DNA of 64,000 nt from NCBI RefSeq assembly GCF_046845755.1, contig NZ_CP177357.1, positions 682,001 to 746,000 on the forward strand, in the 5' to 3' direction. Positions 8,763 through 17,728 of the stretch are shown one piece after another. Source of the stretch: Rubrivirga sp046845755. GTDB lineage: Bacteria; Bacteroidota; Rhodothermia; Rhodothermales; Rubricoccaceae. The translations under genes and the position numbers were made by a program. The first letter of the stretch is position 1, and each line of letters starts with the position of its first letter. The notes under the pieces were generated by a model. The model ran no database searches. It was not told the DNA's origin and saw nothing but the letters and a program-made list of their open reading frames with translations.

Positions 8763-8949
8763 CTTGCTCTGTTGAGAGGCTCCCCACGCAGTCATCCTGA
8801 GCGAAGCGAACGCGAAGCGTCGGCGTAGCCAAGGATCTCGGCGCCATCGCCCGAGCCTGCGACAGGCGGTTCCGCAGGCATCGAGCCTCGCGTTGAGATC
8901 CCTCGCACGCTCGGGATGACGTTGACCGAGAGCTTCTCAACAGAGCAAG
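8763..8949. repeat. 187-bp nested palindrome (REP/MITE-like)
   Basis: Four nested inverted repeats share one centre: CTTGCTCTGTTGAGAGGCT (8763-8781) with 8931-8949 (18/19 matches); GTCATCCTGAGCG (8791-8803) with 8908-8920 (12/13); AAGGATCTC (8831-8839) with 8895-8903 (8/9); GCCTGCG (8855-8861) with 8873-8879 (7/7). The GTCATCCTGAGCG...GGATCTC vocabulary is common in dispersed intergenic repeats of many bacteria. There is no open frame inside. It can fold into a long cruciform or RNA stem. Confidence 0.8.
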
Positions 8950-9058
8950 CCCCCTCTGATGAGGGGGGCGGCCGGCAGGCGGGGGGGCTGGATCGCGGCG
9001 GCGGACGGCTCGCGCCAGCGATGTGACCACCCCCTGGCTTCGCCGACCTGCCGGTTGT

Positions 9059-9096
9059 CCCCCTCCTCATCCGAGGAGGGGGGACTCCGCGAGCGA
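9059..9096. repeat. Perfect 10-bp hairpin plus direct-repeat copy
   Basis: CCCCCTCCTC (9059-9068) and GAGGAGGGGG (9073-9082) form a perfect stem with an ATCC loop, followed by the 14-base unit GACTCCGCGAGCGA also present at 8703-8716. It lies 17-54 bases downstream of the wzi-like stop and may end leftward transcription or processing, but no T-run follows on the minus strand. Confidence 0.6.
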
Positions 9097-9112
9097 CGCC
9101 GAGCCAGAGTCG

Positions 9113-10780
9113 CTAGCGCACACCAAGAGGCGTGAGCGCCCACCGTAGGTAGACCTGGGGCGCGACGACGCCGGAGCGCCCCTCCAGCTCGTCCTCCACG
9201 ACGTGAAACTGGAGCGCGAGGCCGGCGGTGGCGTCGGGCAGGAGGCGGACGGCGGCCCCGAGGCTCCCCGCGAAGACGCGCTGGCGGACGCCCTGCAGCG
9301 TCGGGTTGGGCTCGGGCACGCGGTCGACGTTGGGGCGCGCCGGGTCGGACCCGTAGTTCAGGGTGTCGGTGTTGCGGCCGCGGACCGTGCGCACGAGGTC
9401 GGCCGAGAGCTCGACGTCGCGGCCGGGCCGGTGGACGACGCGGAGCGAGAGGTCGGACGCGTTTGGGCCGGCCGGGTGGCCGATCGTGTCGCCGTAGTGG
9501 ACGGCCGAGGTCAGCGAGTCGCGGTGGGAGTAGGTGTAGGGCCGGATCCGGGCGTACTCGACCCGGAGGTCCGTATTCGCGATCCGGCCGAGCCCGGGCA
9601 CGACGGGGTCCGCGAGCTGGGCGCCGAGCACGAGCCCCCACTTGTTGGTCCAGGCGTCCTCGAAAAAATTCGCGGCCACCAGCTCGTCGATGATGCCTTG
9701 CCCGTAGACGCGGTACCCGCCGCCGAGCGTCCACGCGGCGCCCATGCCCAGGAGCACGTTGTCGGGGCTCCCGAGGTCGCGCTCGACGGCGCGGTACAGG
9801 GCAAAGGGGACGAGATACGCCGGCTCGAACCCGTTCCGGTTGTCGTCATCGCGGTCGCCGAACAGGACGGACTCGAACACCTCGACCTCGAGCCCGAGGC
9901 CCGCCCGGATGGCCAGGCGGTGGAACACGCCGTAGCGCAGCTCGACGACGCCGGCGGCGTCGGACACCCCGCGCTCGCGCGGGTCGAGAAACCGCGCGTA
10001 GACCGCCTGCGCCGAGACCGGGCCGACGTCGAGCCGGACCTGGGCGTGGTCGTACTCGGCGGCGTAGTCGCTCAGGAGCAGGCTCCCCCGCGCGAACCCC
10101 AGGCGGTTCCGGTCGCGCCCGGCGCGGAGCTCGACGAACCGGTCGCGGTACCCCACCAGGCCCGTCGAGCGGACGTAGTCGTAGGTCGGGTCGTCGGTGC
10201 CCGTCGTGACGACGTTCGCGAGCCGGGGGGCGGTGGCGAAGGTGCGGGTGCCGAGCGGGACGAGCGCCTGGTTCTCGGTCAGGCGCGTCTCGGCGAAAAA
10301 GTGGCCGGCGTGCCCGGCGGCCCGGACGCCGCGGGAGAACGTCCAGGCGGTCCCGCGCTCGGTCCCCGTGGCCGGCCGGTTGATCAGCGCCGGGCCCCCG
10401 GTGAGGTCGATGAGGGGGGACAGTTCGAGGCCGTACCCGTCGCCCAACGCGCTGAGGAACGATCGCTCGTTCGCGTACAGCGGCGTCGATGCGGCGGCGC
10501 GGTTGCCGAGCACGCCGGCGGTCGACCGGCCGAGGTAAGCATCGATCAGGTCCCGGTCGACGGCCGACAGGTCGGGCGCGAGCGCAGCGGAGTCGAGGAG
10601 CGCCAGCGCGTGGCGCGTGTTGAGGGGCCGGGCGCCGGCGTCGAAGTCGGGGAGGCGGCCCAGCGCGTGCTGGCGGAGCACGAACCGCTCGAGCGCGCTC
10701 TCGGTCTGGAGGACGCCTTCGGTCTGGGCGCTGGCCACCGACGCGAGGACGAGCGCCAGCAGGGGGAAGAGTCGAAGCAC
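9113..10780 (-). CDS. Wzi-family capsule assembly outer-membrane protein
   Basis: This 555-residue protein begins with a signal peptide, VLRLFPLLALVLASVASA, cut before QTEG. About 500 residues of alternating amphipathic beta-strands follow, with many Tyr/Arg/Asp turn motifs (e.g. GYRDRFVELRAGRDR), and it ends in an aromatic/hydrophobic strand (VYLRWALTPLG). This is the Bacteroidota-type Wzi capsule-assembly family (Caps_assemb_Wzi), a beta-barrel thought to bind or anchor exported surface polysaccharide. I choose GTG at 10780 because it starts exactly at the signal peptide; the open frame continues to 11263 but that extension lacks protein character. It is transcribed against the glycan operon, but function links the two. 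Confidence 0.8.
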   Translation of the reverse strand: MLRLFPLLALVLASVASAQTEGVLQTESALERFVLRQHALGRLPDFDAGARPLNTRHALALLDSAALAPDLSAVDRDLIDAYLGRSTAGVLGNRAAASTPLYANERSFLSALGDGYGLELSPLIDLTGGPALINRPATGTERGTAWTFSRGVRAAGHAGHFFAETRLTENQALVPLGTRTFATAPRLANVVTTGTDDPTYDYVRSTGLVGYRDRFVELRAGRDRNRLGFARGSLLLSDYAAEYDHAQVRLDVGPVSAQAVYARFLDPRERGVSDAAGVVELRYGVFHRLAIRAGLGLEVEVFESVLFGDRDDDNRNGFEPAYLVPFALYRAVERDLGSPDNVLLGMGAAWTLGGGYRVYGQGIIDELVAANFFEDAWTNKWGLVLGAQLADPVVPGLGRIANTDLRVEYARIRPYTYSHRDSLTSAVHYGDTIGHPAGPNASDLSLRVVHRPGRDVELSADLVRTVRGRNTDTLNYGSDPARPNVDRVPEPNPTLQGVRQRVFAGSLGAAVRLLPDATAGLALQFHVVEDELEGRSGVVAPQVYLRWALTPLGVR

Positions 10781-11648
10781 AGGCTGGAGTAGGGGAGGAG
10801 CGTGCAACCTACCGTCGCGACGGCGCGGTGTCGGTGCCCCCGCGGTGCGGCGCTCCTCGTTCGGAGCCGGGGCGATCGACGGAATCAGAGGGGAAACTTC
10901 GAAAGGCGTGGACTGACTTTGTATGCCGTGGATAGGAAGCGATGCATATGTGTCACGTCTCGGTTGGGCCGTGATGGACTCGGCCGCCCGCCGGTTCAAA
11001 CCCCCACTCTTCTGAAGTGGTAATCCGCGTGGGTCATGGCGTTGAAGTTGAAGTTGTCGGGTGGCGAAGAGGGCACCCGCGTCGACAGGGGACGCGCGAT
11101 GCGGCGAGGTGAGGGCGTGTCCGTGTCTGCCGTCGCGGCGCGACCATGGGCCGGCGGCGTGACGCGGTGCAATCCTGCCCAGGACGAGGTCTTCTCCCAT
11201 CGGCGGACAGATCCTGTCGATTGGGACGGGGCCTCTTGCGGCAAAGGGCGAGTCCAGAGCCATGGGGCTCGCGACCCGGAACAGACGGTCCTTCCCACGG
11301 CGGCGGTTGCCTGAAGAGGACGGTGAGTGGGGCCGGGTCCCCGCTCGGATCCGCTTGCGGCCGGCGTCCCGGAAGGCGCGCCCGACCCGTCGGCTGGAGG
11401 CACTCGTGCGCGGTGGACATTCTCAGAAGATTCCGTATGTGTACCGCCCGGCGGTCTCTGGGGCGTGGCACGACGCGACATCCGCTCGCCCCGTCCTCCG
11501 GATCCAGAGGCTTGCGGCGAAATTCGGTGGCGCCTGTGTAGGGATTCAAATATCTTTGAGGCCAACCTCCCCAGGCTCCGGCCTGCGGCAGCTCCGCGCG
11601 CCACCGCGAGCGGCCATCTGGATGGTCTCCCCACGTGACGCACCGACG
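10781..11648. other. Long divergent intergenic region (wzi-like / pglF)
   Basis: These 868 bases separate the divergent wzi-like and pglF genes. Open frames here are short or are extensions of the flanking genes, with no recognisable product. The segment is less GC-rich than the genes in places (for example around 10905-10960 and 11540-11562). It contains GTTGAAGTTGAAGTTG (11042-11057) and a near-consensus -7 box at 11551. It probably carries promoters for both genes; I see no riboswitch or RNA gene. Confidence 0.55.
11551..11558 (+). promoter_or_regulatory. TAnnTTTG -7 promoter box upstream of pglF
   Basis: TATCTTTG is an exact match to the Bacteroidota -7 consensus TAnnTTTG, 90 bases before the pglF start and within the small palindrome TCAAA-TATC-TTTGA. 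No clear TTTG -33 element is seen at the usual 19-23 base spacing, so the call is tentative. Confidence 0.45.
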
Positions 11649-13562
11649 ATGACGAATAAGAACACCCAGCGATCGAAGTACGCGATCGACCTTGGCGCCT
11701 GGGTGGCCGCGGCGCCGCTCGCATTTTTGCTCCGCCTCGAGGGGAACGTGGGCGCCTTTGCCCAGGGGTTGGTGGTGTACGCCCTGGTCGGGGCGGTCCT
11801 GAAGGGCGCCGCCATCCGCTACTTCGGGCTGCACCGCCGGCCCTGGCGCTGGGTCGGCGTGAGCGACCTCTACGTCCTCATCGTCGCCACGGGGGTGGTG
11901 GGAACGCTGCTGTTTGGGGGTGTCCTCCTGCTCGACGGGGTCGGGGTGCCCCGGAGCGTGCCCATTATCGAGGCCGGTCTGGCGGTCCTGATGCTGAGCG
12001 CGGCGCGACTCTCGCGGCGGCGCAAACACGAGCGGACTCGGAGGCCCAAGGACGAGGACGTCCGCCGCGTGCTCGTGGTGGGCGCGGGCGACGCCGGCGT
12101 ACTCCTCGTCCGTGAGCTGCTCCGCCAGCCCGACACGGGCCTCCTGCCGGTCGGCTTCCTGGACGACGACACCACGAAGGCCGGCCAGCTCCACCTCGGC
12201 CTGCCCGTGCTCGGCCCCCTCGCCGACCTCGGCCGCGTCGTGGCCGACCACGACATCGACGAGGTGCTGCTGGCGATGCCGACGGCGCCGGGTCATGTGA
12301 TCCGCCAGATCGTCCAGGACGCCCGCCACGCCGATGTCCCGAGCCGCGCGGTGCCGCGCCTGGGCGACATCGCGGCCGGGACGGTCCGCATCAGCCAGGT
12401 GCGCGAGGTCGACCTCGAGGACCTCCTGGGTCGCAAGCCGGTCCGTCTCGACACCGACCCCATCCGCGACTACGTCACCGGGAAGTGCGTGCTCGTGACC
12501 GGGGCCGGCGGGTCGATCGGGTCCGAGATCGTGCGCCAGATCGCGCCGTTCCGCCCGTCGTCGGTGATCCTGCTGGGGCGCGGCGAGAACAGCGTCTACG
12601 AGATCGACCGCGAGCTCGCGCGCGAGTGGCCCGACCTGGCGCGCCACGCCGTCGTGTGCGACGTGCGCGACCGGGCCTCGCTGGCGGCCGTCTTCGAGCG
12701 GTTCGGGCCCGACGTCGTGTTCCACGCGGCGGCCCACAAGCACGTGCCATTGATGGAGGCGAACCCGGCGCAGGCCGTGCTCAACAACGTGCTCGGGACC
12801 CGGAACGTGGCCCAGCTCGCGGCGGCCTCCGGCGTCGACCGCTTGGTCAACGTCTCGACCGACAAGGCCGTCAACCCGACGAACGTGATGGGCGCCTCGA
12901 AGCGCGCCGCCGAGATGGTGGTCGCCGAGGCCGGCGCGTGTGTGGACTGCGCGATGGTGTCGGTCCGGTTCGGGAACGTGCTCGGCAGCCGGGGGAGCGT
13001 CGTGCCGCTGTTCCGCGAGCAGATCGCGCGCGGCGGGCCCCTGACGGTGACGCACCCCGAGATGGTCCGCTACTTCATGACGATCCCCGAGGCCGCCCAG
13101 CTCGTCCTCCAGGCCGGCGCCTCGGCCGAGAACGGCCGCGTCTACGTGCTCGACATGGGCGAGCCCGTCCGCATCGCCGACCTCGCGCGCGACCTCATCC
13201 TGCTCTCCGGCCTGGAGCCCGGCGTCGACGTCGAGATCCAGTTTTCGGGCACGCGGCCCGGCGAGAAGCTCTACGAGGAGCTCCTGATGGCCGAGGAGGG
13301 GACCGAGCCCGGCCCCCACGAGAAGATCCTGATGGCGCGCGGGCTCGTGGCCCCCGGCGACCTCGGCCCGCTGATCGACGACTTGGAGGCCCAGGCACTC
13401 GCGGGCGACGGCGAGGCGATCCGCGCGGCGTTCGCCCGGCTGGTCCCGACGTTCCGCCCTGAACAGGCGGCGGCGGTGGGCAGCGGCAAGGCGCAGGGCG
13501 ACGGCGCGGCGTCGTCGGCGCCCGAGGTCCCCCAGGCGGACCAGGAGCGCGTCGCGGCCTAA
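11649..13562 (+). CDS. pglF: UDP-GlcNAc 4,6-dehydratase, PglF/WbpM/CapD family
   Basis: This 637-residue protein starts MTNKNTQRSKYAIDLG and has four N-terminal membrane helices (about 8-125). A first Rossmann-like regulatory domain contains VVGAGDAGVLLVREL. The catalytic SDR domain has TGAGGSIGSE at about 284-293. The family's Met-for-Tyr active site is MGASK (Met414, Lys418), and NVSTDKAVNPTNVMG is present. It converts UDP-GlcNAc to UDP-4-keto-6-deoxy-GlcNAc, the first step toward di-N-acetylbacillosamine, feeding PglE and PglD. ATG at 11649 was chosen over an in-frame start at 11262 whose 129-residue prefix is arginine-rich noise. The C-terminus has a roughly 30-residue low-complexity Ala/Gly/Ser/Gln tail. 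It is separated from the rest of the pathway by the repeat island and wzi. Confidence 0.92.
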   Translation: MTNKNTQRSKYAIDLGAWVAAAPLAFLLRLEGNVGAFAQGLVVYALVGAVLKGAAIRYFGLHRRPWRWVGVSDLYVLIVATGVVGTLLFGGVLLLDGVGVPRSVPIIEAGLAVLMLSAARLSRRRKHERTRRPKDEDVRRVLVVGAGDAGVLLVRELLRQPDTGLLPVGFLDDDTTKAGQLHLGLPVLGPLADLGRVVADHDIDEVLLAMPTAPGHVIRQIVQDARHADVPSRAVPRLGDIAAGTVRISQVREVDLEDLLGRKPVRLDTDPIRDYVTGKCVLVTGAGGSIGSEIVRQIAPFRPSSVILLGRGENSVYEIDRELAREWPDLARHAVVCDVRDRASLAAVFERFGPDVVFHAAAHKHVPLMEANPAQAVLNNVLGTRNVAQLAAASGVDRLVNVSTDKAVNPTNVMGASKRAAEMVVAEAGACVDCAMVSVRFGNVLGSRGSVVPLFREQIARGGPLTVTHPEMVRYFMTIPEAAQLVLQAGASAENGRVYVLDMGEPVRIADLARDLILLSGLEPGVDVEIQFSGTRPGEKLYEELLMAEEGTEPGPHEKILMARGLVAPGDLGPLIDDLEAQALAGDGEAIRAAFARLVPTFRPEQAAAVGSGKAQGDGAASSAPEVPQADQERVAA

Positions 13563-13705
13563 GCGACGGTCTGAGGAAGCGGCCGGCGGGCTCACGGTTC
13601 AGTGCCGGCGCGCCCGAAGAGTCGGGGCTGGGTCTGGCGGCTCGTCTGCGCAGAGGGACGATAGGAAGCCGGCCGTCGCCAGGGCGTCGCCAACCGGCCG
13701 CACGA

Positions 13706-13731
13706 TGGCCCCTGGCCCGGGACCAGGGCCA
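13706..13731. repeat. Hairpin downstream of pglF
   Basis: TGGCCCCTGG (13706-13715) and CCAGGGCCA (13723-13731) form a strong stem (one bulge) around CCCGGGA, 144 bases after the pglF stop. It lacks a T-run; it may be a Rho-independent-like stop in a GC-rich genome or a repeat remnant. The surrounding 13563-13854 interval has no gene. Confidence 0.4.
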
Positions 13732-13854
13732 CGTACAGCCCAGGCAGGCGGAACGAATCGGGGACGCCACAGGCGGGCGAAGCGGCGGCCACGCAGAGGG
13801 GACGGAGTATTGTATTGCGAGGGCTTACGTGCCCGCATCGCTCCCCCGACGCCC

Positions 13855-16800
13855 ATGCTCTGCCGCCCGATCCTCGCCGTCCTCGCCACCATCCTGCTGG
13901 CGGGGGCGGCCGGGGCGCAGCCGGTCTCGCTCGCCGACAGCCGGACTGCGGCGGCGGCGCCGGACCTGGGGGCCTTCTACCTCGAGGATGCCGCCGACGC
14001 CACGTTCGACCTCCCCGTCGCCGTCGCGTTCGCGCCCGGCGGGCTGATGTTCGTGGTCGAAAAGCGCGGCGTGGTCTGGACCGTCCGCGACGGCGTGCTC
14101 GACCCCGTCCCGTTTATCGACCTCCAGGACGAGGTGCTCAACCACCACGACCGGGGCCTGCTGGGGATGGCCGTCGACCCGGCGTTCGCCGAGACCCGCC
14201 GGGTGTTCTTCGCCTACGTGGTCGACGTCGGGCCCGAGACGGACGGCTCGCGCCGCGACGCCTTCGCGCGCGTCACGCGCTACACCGCGCGGGCCGACGA
14301 CCCCGGCCGCGCCGACCTCGGCAGCCGCCGGGTGATCCTGGGGCGCCGGTTCTCGGACGGCATCCCGGCCTGCCACAACAGCCACACCATCGGCACGCTC
14401 GCCTTCGGCCGGGACGGGATGCTGCTCGTCGGCACCGGCGACGGCGCCAGCTACAACGAGCCCGACGCGGGCGGGCTCTACGACGACTGCTTCGGGCCGG
14501 GCAAGCTCGACCCGTCCGAGGACATCGGCGCCTTCCGCTCGCAGCGGCTGGAGAGCCTGGCCGGCAAGATCCTGCGCGTCGACCCCCGCAACGGGCGGGG
14601 CCTGCCCTCGAACCCGTTCTGGACCGGCGACCCCGACGACGTGGCCTCGAAGGTGTGGGTGCTGGGCGTCCGCAACCCGTTCCGCTTCGCCGTCGACCTC
14701 CGGTCGGGGCGCAGGATCCACCACCGGGGCCGCCCGGGCACCCTCTACGTCGGCGACGTGGGGTGGAACGACTGGGAGGAGATCAACTCGGTGATGGGCG
14801 GCGAGAACCTGGGGTGGCCGTGCTTCGAGGGCCCGGCGCCCCAGCCCGACTACCAGCCGCTGACGCCCGCCACGAACGGCTGCGACGGGCCGCTCGAGGG
14901 GACGCTGGAGGCGCCCGCGGTGACGTGGCACCACTCGGACCCGGACCGCTCGGTCCCCCAGGGCCGGACGGGCGCCTCGGTCGTCGGCGGGGCCATCTAC
15001 CCGGGCACGGCCTACCCCGCGTTCTACCAGAACGCCCTGTTCCACGGCGACTACGCGCGGGGCTGGGCCGCCGTCACACGCGTCACGAAGGGCGGGCAGA
15101 TGCGCCGCGAGCGGACCCTGAGCGACGCGCTCGGCCCGGTCGTGGCCTACGCCTACGACCCCGAGTCGGACCTCATGCACCTCGTCGACATCGGCGCGGG
15201 GCGCGTGTGGCGGCTCCGCTACGGGACCGGGGGCGAGGTGCCCGTGGCCGCGGCCGCAGCGGCGCCGGCGTCGGGCGGGCTCGGCGCCGGCGGCTTGCGC
15301 GTGCAGTTCTCCCCGGACGGCTCGGCGGCGCTCGGGGGCGGGGCGCTGACCTACGCCTGGGCGTTCGGCGACGGCGCGACGTCGGCGGAGCGCGCCCCGG
15401 TCCACACCTACACCGCGGCCGGCGACTACACGGCGACGCTGACGGTCTCCGACGGGGCGCAGTCGGCCACGGCGACCGTGCCCGTCGTCGTCCGGCCCGG
15501 CGCCGCGCCGACGGTCCGGATCCTGTCGCCGACGCGGGCGGCGCGGGGCGAGACCGGCACGGCGATCGCGCTGGCGGCCGAGGTCGCCGACGCCGACCAG
15601 CCGGCGGATGAGTTGTTCACGCGGTGGACCGTCGTCCAGGTCCACGACGGCCACCTCCACCCGGACGTGTTCGTGTCGGACGACACCGAGGCCGCGTTCG
15701 TCGTGCCGGAGCACGGGGCGCCGGGCGACCGCGTCTCGTACCGCATCACGGCCGAGGTCCGCGACGCGACCGGCCTCACCACCTCCGCCGAGGCGGTGCT
15801 GACGCTGGGCGACTGGCGCGAGCTGGCGGTCGCCGGAGCGGCCTCCACCTCCCAAGGCGTCGGCCCGGACGAGCGCGGTGCTGAACTCGCGGGCGTCGTG
15901 GTGGACGGCGTCACGCCGGCGCCCGACGCTCCTCGCTGGCGCCACGTCTCGACCGACGGCGGGGACGCGAGCTGGGTCCAGATCGAGACCGACGGCGCGC
16001 GCGCGTTCTCGGGCGTCGCGTTTCAGGAAGGGGGGGCGTTCGCCGACGGCGGGTGGTTCGAGGCGAGCCCGCGCGTCGAGGTCCGCCAGGGCGGCACGTG
16101 GCGCGCCGTGACCGGCCTGACCACCTCGCCAGCGTACCGCGCCGACGACGGCGCCCCGTTCGACACGTACGCGCTGGCGTTCGCACCCATCGACGGCGAC
16201 GCCATCCGCGTGGTCGGCCCGGCGGGCGGCGCGAGCCGGTTCGTGACGGCCGCCGAGGTCCAGCCGCTCGCGGTCGCCGACGGGCTCGGCCCGCTCCCCC
16301 CCGGCTGGTCGTCGGCCGACGTCGGCACGCCGGCCGGGGCCGGTTCGGCCGGAGCCGTCGACGGGGCGGTCGTGGTCGTCGGCGGCGGCGACCTCGCGGG
16401 CTCGACCGACGAGCTCCACGCCGCCACGCGCCCGCTCGCGGGCGACGGCTCGGTCGTGGCCCGCGTCGACGCGCTGTCGCCAGAGCCCGTGTGGGCGAAG
16501 GGGGGCGTCACGTTGCGCGCCTCGCTCGACGGGCAGGCCCAGCACGCCACGCTCGTGCTCTCCAACCTCGGCCTCCACCTCCAGGCGCGCACCGGCCCGG
16601 GCGGCGACAGCGACGACCACCGCGTCAACCAGTGGAATCGAACAGCCCCGATCTGGCTCCGCCTCGACCGTGTCAGCACGACGGTCACCGCCTACGCGTC
16701 GGACGACGGGGCGACCTGGGAGACCGTCTCCAGCGTCGAGGTCCCCGGGCTCAGCGGGACCGTCCGCGCCGGGCTGGCGGTCGCCTCGGCCGACTTCGGC

Positions 16801-17685
16801 GACGGCGACACCTCGGAGGCCCACTTTTCGCACGTCACCGTCTCGGACGCGCTTGCGGCCCCGTGGACCTCGACCGACGTCGGCACGCCGATCACGCCGG
16901 GCGCTGCCCGGATGATCGACGGCGACGTCGCGATTACGGCCGGCGGCGACCTGTGGAACCGCGCCGACGCCGGGCACCTGGTGAGCCAGCCGCTCGCGGG
17001 CGACGGCTCCGTCGTCGCGCGTGTCGGCGCGCCCGACGGGCCGTGGGGCTGGGGCAAGGCCGGTCTGACCGTCCGCGCCTCGACCGATGCCGACGCGGCG
17101 AACGCGTGGCTCGGGTTCGCGACGTGGGGCCTGTACTTCCAGCACCGCCCCACATCCGGGGCGCCGACGGCGTTCGCCGCCCAGGCGCTCGGCGACCCCG
17201 GGCCGAGGTGGCTCCGCCTCGACCGCGCCGGACCCACGATCTCCGCCTTCCACTCCGACGACGGCACCACGTGGACCCCGTTCGGCACCGCCGAGGTGCC
17301 CGGCCTGGGGACGGGCCCCGCGCTCGTCGGGCTCGCGGCCTCGTCGTCCGACGACGGCGACGGCACGACGGCCGAGGCCCGGTTCCAAGGTGTCGCGGTG
17401 ACGACGGGGAGTTCGGCGACGGCGGGGCTGGCGGTCGGGTTCGGGCTCGGCGCCGTGTATCCGAACCCCGCGCGCGCCCGGGCGACCGTCCACGTCACGC
17501 TCGCGCCCGGCGCCGAGGCGACGCTCGAGGTGCTCGACGTGCTCGGCCGCCGGATCGCCACGGTTCACCCCAACGCGTCGGGCCCAGTCGCGCTCGACCT
17601 CGACGGCGTCCCGGCGGGGACGTACCTCGTGCGTCTGCGCGAGGGCGACCAGCGCGCGACCCAGCGGCTGACCGTCGTGCGGTAG
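13855..17685 (+). CDS. Secreted PQQ-type sugar dehydrogenase with PKD and T9SS sorting domains
   Basis: This 1276-residue protein has a signal peptide (MLCRPILAVLATILLAGAAGA). A glucose/sorbosone-dehydrogenase beta-propeller spans about 50-450 (FDLPVAVAFAPGG, HDRGLLGMAVDP, HNSHTIGTLAFG). A PKD domain follows (about 465-545, AWAFGDGATS), then a second Ig/PKD-like domain (550-655) and a discoidin-like segment (670-805). Two tandem copies of a DUF1349-like beta-sandwich (815-1000 and 1000-1182) share PLAGDGSVVAR. The C-terminal type IX sorting domain (about 1196-1276) has VYPNPARARATV, VLDVLGRRIATV and AGTYLVRLREG. It is probably exported across the outer membrane and surface-attached, oxidising or binding carbohydrate with a PQQ cofactor. 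ATG 13855 precedes the signal peptide; upstream in-frame sequence is not protein-like. Confidence 0.85.
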   Translation: MLCRPILAVLATILLAGAAGAQPVSLADSRTAAAAPDLGAFYLEDAADATFDLPVAVAFAPGGLMFVVEKRGVVWTVRDGVLDPVPFIDLQDEVLNHHDRGLLGMAVDPAFAETRRVFFAYVVDVGPETDGSRRDAFARVTRYTARADDPGRADLGSRRVILGRRFSDGIPACHNSHTIGTLAFGRDGMLLVGTGDGASYNEPDAGGLYDDCFGPGKLDPSEDIGAFRSQRLESLAGKILRVDPRNGRGLPSNPFWTGDPDDVASKVWVLGVRNPFRFAVDLRSGRRIHHRGRPGTLYVGDVGWNDWEEINSVMGGENLGWPCFEGPAPQPDYQPLTPATNGCDGPLEGTLEAPAVTWHHSDPDRSVPQGRTGASVVGGAIYPGTAYPAFYQNALFHGDYARGWAAVTRVTKGGQMRRERTLSDALGPVVAYAYDPESDLMHLVDIGAGRVWRLRYGTGGEVPVAAAAAAPASGGLGAGGLRVQFSPDGSAALGGGALTYAWAFGDGATSAERAPVHTYTAAGDYTATLTVSDGAQSATATVPVVVRPGAAPTVRILSPTRAARGETGTAIALAAEVADADQPADELFTRWTVVQVHDGHLHPDVFVSDDTEAAFVVPEHGAPGDRVSYRITAEVRDATGLTTSAEAVLTLGDWRELAVAGAASTSQGVGPDERGAELAGVVVDGVTPAPDAPRWRHVSTDGGDASWVQIETDGARAFSGVAFQEGGAFADGGWFEASPRVEVRQGGTWRAVTGLTTSPAYRADDGAPFDTYALAFAPIDGDAIRVVGPAGGASRFVTAAEVQPLAVADGLGPLPPGWSSADVGTPAGAGSAGAVDGAVVVVGGGDLAGSTDELHAATRPLAGDGSVVARVDALSPEPVWAKGGVTLRASLDGQAQHATLVLSNLGLHLQARTGPGGDSDDHRVNQWNRTAPIWLRLDRVSTTVTAYASDDGATWETVSSVEVPGLSGTVRAGLAVASADFGDGDTSEAHFSHVTVSDALAAPWTSTDVGTPITPGAARMIDGDVAITAGGDLWNRADAGHLVSQPLAGDGSVVARVGAPDGPWGWGKAGLTVRASTDADAANAWLGFATWGLYFQHRPTSGAPTAFAAQALGDPGPRWLRLDRAGPTISAFHSDDGTTWTPFGTAEVPGLGTGPALVGLAASSSDDGDGTTAEARFQGVAVTTGSSATAGLAVGFGLGAVYPNPARARATVHVTLAPGAEATLEVLDVLGRRIATVHPNASGPVALDLDGVPAGTYLVRLREGDQRATQRLTVVR

Positions 17686-17728
17686 GGGGCGGTCGCCGTT
17701 ACCGCGGGGCCGAGGGTCGTGCTCGGCC

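Larger units (their letters stand above)
8172..9112. other. Repeat-rich non-coding island
   Basis: These 941 bases between vanZ-like (+) and wzi-like (-) hold no credible gene: open frames are short, low-complexity and unlike anything known. They are a mosaic of palindromes: a G/C hairpin at 8364-8383, an A-run plus hairpin at 8582-8609, a 187-base nested palindrome at 8763-8949, and a 10-bp perfect hairpin at 9059-9082. A 14-base direct repeat GACTCCGCGAGCGA occurs at 8703-8716 and 9083-9096, bracketing the nested palindrome. GGCTTCGCCGAC also recurs, near 8434 and 9036. The composition suggests stacked REP/MITE-type insertions between convergent genes. Confidence 0.75.

Noticed and set aside
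10991..11021. GGTTCAAACCCCC resembling a tRNA T-loop
   Set aside because: The flanking bases do not form T-stem, acceptor stem or anticodon arm, and there is no CCA context.
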